Assembly: GCA_018136815.1 (NCBI GenBank)
Contig: CM030934.1
Coordinates: 2,254,000-2,317,999, forward strand
DNA length: 64,000 nt
DNA from: Isochrysis galbana
Taxonomy: Eukaryota; Haptophyta; Isochrysidales; Isochrysidaceae
Direction: 5' to 3'
The notes beneath the pieces are model-generated. The model was not told the origin of the DNA. It did not search any database and saw nothing but the letters and a program-made list of their open reading frames with translations. Of this stretch, positions 59,119 through 64,000 are shown one piece after another (within the stretch, counting starts at the first letter, position 1; the number at the start of each line of letters is the position of its first letter). A program made the translations under genes and the position numbers.

Positions 59119-62100
59119 TCAGCGAACTCCCAACGCCCATAGCTCCTCAAAAAGCCATTGCTGCGCACTCATCTTAGCGTTGCTCGCCGCAGCCTGCCGC
59201 TCTCCACGAACGGTGTCGGTCCACGTTGAGTACTTGGAACCAATGAAGGAGTGCGCACGCATGCATAGCTCTTGCTCCACGAGCGACAAGAAGTAGTTGG
59301 CCTGCACGTCGGCAGTAGCCGACGTTCCGTCGATGGCAAACTCTCGAACAACCCGTGAGCGCAGCATATCCTGCAACGCACAAAATCCACAAGCGACAGA
59401 GGCAGGTGTGGCTTAGGCGAGCAGGGATGCATGCATGCGACGTCTGGGCATAGGGCCGGGCACCACAGGCGGGAGGGGCGAGGCTGGGCTCCAACGCGCT
59501 CTCACCTTGGCACAAACTAGGCGCACGTCGCGCCGCGACAGCATCAACCCAATGCGCATAAGCCTCCAATCTGAGCAATTCATGTTAGTCGCTACGAATA
59601 TCGTCTTCAGCTCCGTCTGCCGAAGGACGTACCATATCTCCTGCGTAGTTGGGGGAAGGGGGGGGGCACGGGTCGTAAGCACGCAGTGCGTGCGCGTGGG
59701 GCCAGCCGGCTCGCGGCTCGTTTCGGCTGCGACGCGGTCGAAGCCCCCTCTCAAGTCGGATGCGATGCAGGCATGTCGTGCATGTAGCGTTTGGGGTATA
59801 GGAGCGCATTGCGTGCGCCGAAAGCGACGTGTGCTGCGAGTAGACCTGCGCGATTGACGAGTAATTTATGGCATTCACACCATCGCCGCATGAAACCGAG
59901 GGTATCGGCAGCCCGTTGAGCGAATGGTGGCAGTCGGAGTGCTCCCAATGAGCATCAGCGACCCTACGCGTGTAAGCCAAACAGCAGGAGGCGCGTCAAA
60001 GGCGTGCTGACGGCAAGTAGGACACCGCGGCTTGCGCTAGTGATGTTGCATAGCCGCACTCCAAGCTCGGGTTCCAGAGTCAGCCTCATGGCTGAAAGGG
60101 CCGACGACAACATGGAGCGCGTCCCAGCGTGACACGCAAGCCATCATGAGATTGTGTTGTGTTACGACAACTCGACGGCAGCGGGCCCCGAGAAGGATCG
60201 CGCCACATGAGATGCGCACAACGGCGGCGAGGAGCAAGCTCACCGTATATGCGCTGCGACATACTCGGAGCCATTGAATAGCGCCGAGGAAGAGGTGTCG
60301 GCGAGGCTCAGCAGCCGAGGAGACGGGCGGAGGTGCGTGAAGAGCTTATCCCGCATCCCCACCTGTGTGTGCACAAGGCGAGGTTTCCACTATGAAGCGC
60401 GGGGGACGCATCGGATGTCCCGAGTGGGCACACGTCGAGCGTGATCGCAAGTGCGCAGAGCTGTGGCCGTATCGGAGTTTAGGTCGCGTCGGCGACGGGT
60501 CGCGTCGGCGACGGGTCGCGTCGGCGACGGGTCGCGTCGGCGACGGGCCGCCTCGTGCGTTGCCGCCCATGCTCACCTCGTGGTCAAAAAAGTGGTAACC
60601 TAGGTATCTCATCCGCGAAGCCAGCGACCTCTCCTTCCGCTCCTCGGAAGTGGAGGTGAAATTCCCGCACTCGAGCCCCGAGTGCCTCAGATACGAGTCG
60701 AAAGCCGAGACGTCCGTATGGGTCCCGCCGTGGCACAGGCACAGCTCGAGCTTGCCGTCGCTGAGCGCCCGGAATGTCGCAAGATCGACCGTGCGGACCT
60801 GAAGGCCACAAGAGCGGGCCGCCGTGCATGAAATACCGAGACGAAGGCGCAGGCGCGCTGCCAGATAGACAGTGTTCGAGGTGTGTGAGTGTGTGGTGAT
60901 GGTGGTGGTGGTGGTGGTGGGGGCGTACGTATTTGGCAACGAGCGCGGTATCGAAGGTGCTGGCAAACGGGAAGGCGAGCCCGTCGGTCGCCTTGTCTCT
61001 CGACGGCTCCGGGGGCGCCCCTGGGTGCAGGTGGAGAAACTTTGGATTGTGCGGCAGCCACAGCGGGAGAACGAGCGTCCGATTGAGTGCCCTCGCCTTC
61101 GCGAGGGCTACGCGGAACTGCAGGTACTGGTTGTTGGGCCCCTGGTCTAGGAGCGGGAAGAGGAACTTGCGCGAGCGGTAGCGGAGGCGGAGGCGGTCGG
61201 CCGTCGTCATCGGTGGCGGCGGAGGCCGCCCGACGCTCGTCCCTGCGGCGGCACCGGCGCGGCTCCGGTGGGCCGTCCTGTCGACGTGCGACCGATTGCT
61301 CGCGCCGCCCGTCGGCTCCTCGCGCTTGGGTGGATGGTTGAACGCGACGAAGCCCTCCTCGTCGCTCCGCTTGTGCCTGATTCGCCGCCCGTTTTCGTCG
61401 AATTCGACGCTCGTGCTGCCGCTTGTCGCGATGGCGTCTGCTGCGCTGAGGTGCGCGTACGGATCGAGGAAGGAGCTCGTCGCACCATCCGCACGCGCCG
61501 CTCGGCGGCCAGCGTCGGTGACCGTGCCGCCCGGACCGCCCGCTGCCCCCCCTGCCCCCGCTTCCGCTCGACCGGCAACGCCGCCCAAGGCACTAGTGGC
61601 GGATGCCGAGCCGGTGGTCGACGGCAGCCGCGCGTCCTCTGAGGCGGCTCCCCAGGACGCGGGCGAGATCACTGTCGTGAGCTGTGCGGAGCCTGACGGC
61701 AGCCCGTCGCTGAATGAGGCAGCCGCGCCAGAAGGCACCGAGACACCGCCGTACCCGGCCGCAAGGCTGCTGCCCGAGTAGACGCTCGCGCCGACCCGCG
61801 TGCGCGTGCCGAGCGAGATGATGCCTGCGCCAAGTGGGGGGAGAAGGGGGACACCTCGGTGCGCGGCGCGCGGGCTGGAACGTGTGGCGCGCGCAGCGGG
61901 CGGGCCGAACGAGGCGCCGTGCACGCCCGAAGCAAGTAGATGGGGCCGCTGTGCGGGCGTGCGCCACTGCGAGGACGGGCCGGAGGGGCGGGTGCATCTT
62001 CGAGCGAGGCGTGTCGTACCGAAGCCGCACGAGAGGAGTGCGAGGACAGCGAGTAGAGGCACGAGCTTGCGCAGCGTAAAGGAGCGTACTGAACGTGGTG

Positions 62101-62242
62101 TAGGCGCTCCCTCGGGTGCCCACGGGCGAGAGGAGCCCGGGAGGAGCTCGTGAGAGTGGCAGCTGCTTACGGGAGGAGGGAGGGAGGAAGAGCAAGCCGA
62201 AGGAGCACAAGGGGAAGGCTTGCGAGTGCGAGCACCTAGCAT
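59119..62242 (-). CDS. GDP-fucose O-fucosyltransferase-family glycosyltransferase
   Basis: Six exons: 62242-60929, 60798-60577, 60362-60244, 59963-59846, 59640-59506, 59370-59119; 719 residues. All introns are GT-AG (130, 214, 280, 205, 135 nt) and phase 0 except the third (phase 2). The protein has an N-terminal type II anchor (LRKLVPLLAVLALLSCGFG) and a ~200-residue Ala/Gly/Ser stem. The catalytic domain follows: RKFLFPLLDQGPNNQYLQFR, ALAKARALNRTLVLPLWLPH, LRPSPRLLSLADTSSSALFN, GSEYVAAHI joined by splicing to R (the family's HxR box), ELKTIFVATNMN, and VEQELCMRAHSFIGSKYSTW before TDTV. This Golgi/ER family transfers fucose from GDP-fucose to Ser/Thr of proteins (POFUT) or acts in wall glycan synthesis. 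The acceptor cannot be told. Start chosen as the first ATG of the long exon. Confidence 0.9.
60485..60547. repeat. Intronic tandem repeat
   Basis: Four copies of a 16-bp unit (cgcgtcggcgacgggt) within the second intron of the fucosyltransferase gene. Confidence 0.9.
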
Positions 62243-62613
62243 TTAGAAGAGGAGGCCGAGGTCTCTCACGGAGGGAAAGGAGGGAGAGAGCGAGGGAGAG
62301 AGGGAGAGAGGAAAGGGAAGGGAAGGGAAGGGGGGGCGAATTTTGTCTTAGCGCCGACTGCCCACCCCAAAGACGACTGCCCACCTGCTCTCGCTCTGGC
62401 TCTCGCTTTCTGTGCCGCTTCCCCTCCACACAACCACCACCCCAAGCCCGCCGCCCCCCCCCTCCCCCCAAAGCAACCGCCCAAGCAACCCTTCCCCTCC
62501 CCCGACACACACTCCAAGCCCTCCCCCGCCTCCCACTTCCCGCTCTGCGATGGCGGCCGCGCGGCGCTGTGGGGGCCGGACGCCGGCAACTCGCTCTCTT
62601 CTCTCTCTTCTCT

Positions 62614-62702
<89 letters not shown>

Positions 62703-63239
62703 TCCTTCTTCTCCCACTCCCTCCTTCTCTCCTTCTCTCGCCGATCCTCTCCCTTTATCTCCTCTCTTCCTCTATCCCTCTCTCCCACTCTCTCTCTCTC
62801 TCCCTCGCGCTTCTCCTTCTTCTTCCTCTCTCTCGCGCTCTATCTTCCTTCCCTCCCTGTCCACTCGCTCTCTCTCTCTCCCTCTCTCTCTCCTCGTCTT
62901 TCCTCTCTCTCTCTCCTCTTACTAACCTCTTCCCCCCCCTCCCCCCCGGCCCCCGCCCTCTCTCTCTCTTCTCCAGCTCTCTAAGAGTAGTAGTAGGGAC
63001 TCGACAAGTACTCCCTCAACGCCCCCCCCCCGCCCTCCTCCCCTCTCTACTTTCTACGCGCCTCCCTCCACCGCTCTCCTGCTCCCCCTCGCCCTCGCTT
63101 CCCCCATTACTATTACTTTCTACACTTCACACTTCACACTTCAACCCGCAACCCCCCCCCCCCTCTCTCTACTTTCCTACCGTCTCTCCCCCTCCCCCTC
63201 CCCCCCCCTCGCCCTGTCAGAGCAAGGCTGATCTCACTC
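62243..63239. repeat. CT-rich low-complexity region
   Basis: (CT)n and CT/C-rich sequence, densest at 62583-62700 and continuing to about 63230, with poly-C runs. It lies upstream of the fucosyltransferase start, so part may be its promoter. No gene. Confidence 0.8.
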
Positions 63240-63699
63240 TTTGGCCTTTGGAGTAGGGCGGTCAAATACTGTATACTATTTTAACTTCTAAGGGTGTAAA
63301 AATGAAAAAGTCAGGATTGAGGAAATACACCAAAGTAAAGCGGTGGAAACCCCGGAAAACACCCATCTAACACATATTCGGTGCCCTTTGGGCCCCAGAC
63401 CCCCCCCGGGAGCCCCCACAACGAAGCGTAACCCAAAAACGGCAAAACAGGCCTAAATACTCTATCTCGGAGAGCCCGAGTTCAAAACGACGCCGGGCGC
63501 GCTACGAGACCGTTCTCGTTCCTCAGCCCGCTGTCCGGCCCTCGCCAAGCCCCATATATCCAGGTGCCGCCCAGCCAGCGACGCCAATCGCGCGCGACGC
63601 GCCCCCAAGCTGCGTCGAAATCGGCCGTCGCGGCGCCCGAAAGCACGCGCGCTAACGTCCGCCGGCGGAGGCCGGAGAGCCCAACTTCGAACCGGCACA
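63240..63699 (+). repeat. Dispersed repeat family B (diverged) and flanks
   Basis: 63477-63690 shares gcgacgccaatcgcgc and gcgtcgaaatcggccg with 34196-34640. 63245-63290 (gggcggtcaaatactgta...) parallels 50775-50815 on the other strand. Confidence 0.5.
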
Positions 63700-64000
63700 C
63701 CCTCCCCTCCCCCCCCCCTCCCTGAAAGAACCACCCACGAAGAAGAACAACTCACGAGCATGAGGCACCTCAGCAACGGCGCGACACCAACAACACAGCA
63801 GCAAGAAACCGGCCACCCAGAGGCACAGGAGGAAGGCGAGGACAGACCACTGAGGGCCGATGCACCCCGCCCGACCCAGCCCCCCCCCACGACCCGGGCC
63901 CCTATGTAGAGCACGAGGGGAGTTGCCGCAAGGCGGGAAGTGAGAGGAGAGGAAGGGACCTGGGCGTGGCTACAATAGACAACCCCGTAGCCGCGCGCGT
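63700..64000 (+). mobile_element. LINE 3' end, cut by the window edge
   Basis: Shares ggcacaggaggaaggcgaggacagacca with the reverse complement of 41195-41225. The 3' terminal part (gagcacgaggggagttgccg, then gcgtggctac) is as at 41050-41130 and 2880-2960. The A-run terminus would lie just beyond 64000. Confidence 0.75.

Noticed and set aside
60799-60928. Poly-His run in the fucosyltransferase frame
   Set aside because: It begins exactly at a GT donor after GCC AAA TAC and is intronic GGT repeat; splicing to 60798 restores the family sequence.

Overview
This is a window of nuclear DNA from a GC-rich eukaryotic microalga. Genes have GT-AG introns. Intergenic DNA is crowded with LINE remnants, CT/GA tracts and poly-C runs, and two exactly 100-base N gaps mark scaffold joins. 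One gene (17513) encodes a secretory signal, then a transit-like stretch, then a second thylakoid-type signal. That layout indicates a plastid wrapped in extra membranes (secondary plastid). With the giant Pro-rich wall-type protein, this best fits a haptophyte of the Prymnesium/Chrysochromulina kind. The taxon is inference.

Layout. 1-1.1 kb: nested LINE fragments (-). 1.8-2.8 kb: mitochondrial ribosomal protein uL4 (-). 2.8-4.9 kb: one LINE (-) split by a ~1.15 kb poly(A)-tailed insertion with a visible target duplication. 5.3-14.0 kb: giant Pro-rich membrane-anchored protein (-), cut by the first gap. 14.1-16.1 kb: C-terminal part of a GBF1/GNOM-type Arf-GEF (+), whose 5' part is lost in the same gap. 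17.5-18.1 kb: thylakoid-lumen protein (+). 18.5-20.5 kb: retroelement debris. 20.8-21.8 kb: 2H phosphoesterase (+). 22.2-24.9 kb: dispersed repeat, ankyrin fragment and unrecognised secretory-type coding sequence (-). 25.9-28.7 kb: lysine-methyltransferase-type protein fused to a multi-span membrane domain (+). 29.4-30.2 kb: opposed gene fragments. 30.6-33.3 kb: second gap, ~1.9 kb GA satellite and a 356-bp hairpin palindrome. 36.6-39.1 kb: AGFG/AGD14-type ArfGAP (-). 40.8-44.1 kb: an AT-rich aspartyl/asparaginyl hydroxylase fragment between two outward-facing LINE tails. 44.7-49.1 kb: XRN 5'-3' exoribonuclease (-), eight exons. 51.4-52.2 kb: VOC/glyoxalase-fold protein (-). 53.4-54.2 kb: coiled-coil protein (+). 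55.6-56.0 kb: 16-bp minisatellite. 57.7 kb: hAT transposase remnant. 59.1-62.2 kb: O-fucosyltransferase (-), six exons. 63.2-64 kb: dispersed repeat and a LINE 3' end (+).

The genes are ordinary, separately transcribed housekeeping genes and I see no operon-like cluster. Two act on Arf GTPases in membrane traffic (GEF and ArfGAP-like protein), and two bear on the cell surface (Pro-rich protein, O-fucosyltransferase). Coding frames in five places are restored by one extra base, in four of them clearly in a short homopolymer, so residual assembly indels are likely. Exon boundaries were worked out by hand from splice sites and reading phase. Nothing here is proven to be a new system. The best leads are the methyltransferase-membrane fusion, the ArfGAP lacking its arginine finger, the hydroxylase island, the palindrome, and the excess of introns bounded by AG|GT on both sides.
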